5,913 nucleotides of DNA from Candidatus Aminicenantes bacterium UBA876 (lineage in GTDB: Bacteria; Acidobacteriota; Aminicenantia; UBA2199): the NCBI GenBank assembly GCA_002294665.1, contig DBFQ01000003.1:55664-61576 (forward strand). Reading direction: 5' to 3'. This document shows positions 5,153-5,913 of this stretch, piece by piece. Position 1 is the stretch's first letter; every line of letters starts with the position of its first letter. The notes under the pieces are model-generated. The model was not told where the DNA came from, ran no database searches, and was given only the letters and a program-made list of their open reading frames with translations. The translations under genes were made by a program, and so were the position numbers.

Positions 5153-5913
5153 ATGAAATATCCCCTTGTGTGCCTGGTGATCCGTGACGGCTGGGGATGG
5201 GGCCCCCCGGGACCGGGAAACGCGATCCTGAATGCGCACACACCCCACACCGATGCCTATCAGGCCGCCTATCCTACCTGCATGCTGGAAACGTCCGGGC
5301 TTGCCGTCGGGCTGCCCCGGGGTTACCAGGGAAACAGCGAGGTGGGGCACCTGAATATCGGCGCCGGCCGCGTGGTTTTTCAGAGTCTGACCCGCATTGA
5401 CCAGGCCATTGAGTCCAAAGAATTTTTCGCCAACCCGGAATTGATTGCTGCAGTTGAAACCGCCCGGCGAAACGGGACCTGGCTGCACCTGATGGGATTG
5501 ATCCAGGAAGAAGGCGTCCACGCCGTTACCCGTCATGCCCTGGCCATCCTGGAGATCTGCCGTGAACGCGGACTGGATCGGGTCTGGATTCACGCCATTA
5601 CCGACGGGCGGGATACTCCGCCGCAATCCGCGCGCGAGCATTTGGTTTTTCTGCAGGATGGAATGGAACGCATCGGCGTCGGCCGGATCGCCACGGTCAT
5701 GGGCCGCTATTATGCCATGGATCGCGACACGCGCTGGGAGCGAACGCGGCTGGCTTATGACGCCGTGGTGGAAGCCCGGGGCGAAGCGGCCGCGGATTGG
5801 CGCGAGGCTGTGGCCCAGGCGTACGCGCAGGGAGAGATGGATGAATTCATCCGCCCCCGGGTTATGCCGGCCTATCCCGGCTTGAAAGACGGCGATGCCG
5901 TGATTTTCTTTAA
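5153..5913 (+). CDS. gpmI: 2,3-bisphosphoglycerate-independent phosphoglycerate mutase, N-terminal half, cut by the window edge
   Basis: This Mn-dependent enzyme of the alkaline phosphatase superfamily interconverts 3- and 2-phosphoglycerate in glycolysis/gluconeogenesis through a phosphoserine intermediate. The window holds 253 codons of a family usually about 510 long; the frame is open to the right edge. Key residues fall on the same numbers as in the Geobacillus enzyme: Asp12 (RDGWG, metal), the nucleophile Ser62 in GNSEVGH (60-66), His123, Arg153 and Asp154 in TDGRDTPP, and Arg185 and Arg191 in GRYYAMDRD. So the phosphatase-domain start and most of the inserted transferase domain are present; the second metal-binding cluster lies beyond the window. 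One loop is unusual: around His123 it reads QEEGVHAV instead of the common SDGGVHSH. The ATG follows GGAGG with a 9-nt gap, the same layout as metK. The gene diverges from the kinase gene. Confidence 0.96.
   Translation, partial: MKYPLVCLVIRDGWGWGPPGPGNAILNAHTPHTDAYQAAYPTCMLETSGLAVGLPRGYQGNSEVGHLNIGAGRVVFQSLTRIDQAIESKEFFANPELIAAVETARRNGTWLHLMGLIQEEGVHAVTRHALAILEICRERGLDRVWIHAITDGRDTPPQSAREHLVFLQDGMERIGVGRIATVMGRYYAMDRDTRWERTRLAYDAVVEARGEAAADWREAVAQAYAQGEMDEFIRPRVMPAYPGLKDGDAVIFF

Noticed and set aside
5117..5641. 174-codon minus-strand open frame opposite gpmI
   Set aside because: It is antisense to a frame with all gpmI catalytic residues, and its composition and lack of motifs mark it as a shadow.

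Overview
The window looks like ordinary chromosomal DNA from a GC-rich, diderm (Gram-negative) bacterium. The diderm inference rests on an OmpP1/FadL-type outer-membrane beta-barrel with a signal peptide and a terminal aromatic residue. The phylum cannot be fixed from sequence alone. The bacterial ~300-residue DhnA-type class I aldolase, the hybrid PAS kinase and the short GTTGG-rich intergenic repeats would fit a Desulfobacterota or Acidobacteriota/Aminicenantota-like genome, but this is a low-confidence guess.

Layout from left to right: (1) the N-terminal third of S-adenosylmethionine synthetase (metK, minus strand, running off the left edge); (2) a class I fructose-bisphosphate aldolase of the DhnA/FbaB type (minus); (3) a FadL/OmpP1-family outer-membrane transporter (minus); (4) a roughly 280-bp non-coding stretch with a dyad, an orphan perfect Shine-Dalgarno-like motif and an array of 8-bp tandem repeats; (5) a soluble hybrid histidine kinase, PAS-PAS-HisKA-HATPase-receiver (minus); (6) a divergent intergenic region; (7) the first half of 2,3-bisphosphoglycerate-independent phosphoglycerate mutase (gpmI, plus strand, running off the right edge).

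The four minus-strand genes are co-directional but do not look like one operon. Each has its own sigma70-like promoter with an exact 17-bp spacer, and a strong hairpin terminator separates the transporter gene from the aldolase gene. gpmI starts from a divergent extended -10 promoter. Functionally the window mixes housekeeping central metabolism (aldolase and phosphoglycerate mutase in glycolysis/gluconeogenesis, MetK in SAM synthesis) with a hydrophobic-compound porin and an orphan signalling protein. I see no pathway that joins them all.

I see no mobile element, CRISPR array, tRNA or rRNA. I do not see a new multi-gene system. The part least explained by known features is the intergenic block between the transporter and kinase genes (about 2769-2996).
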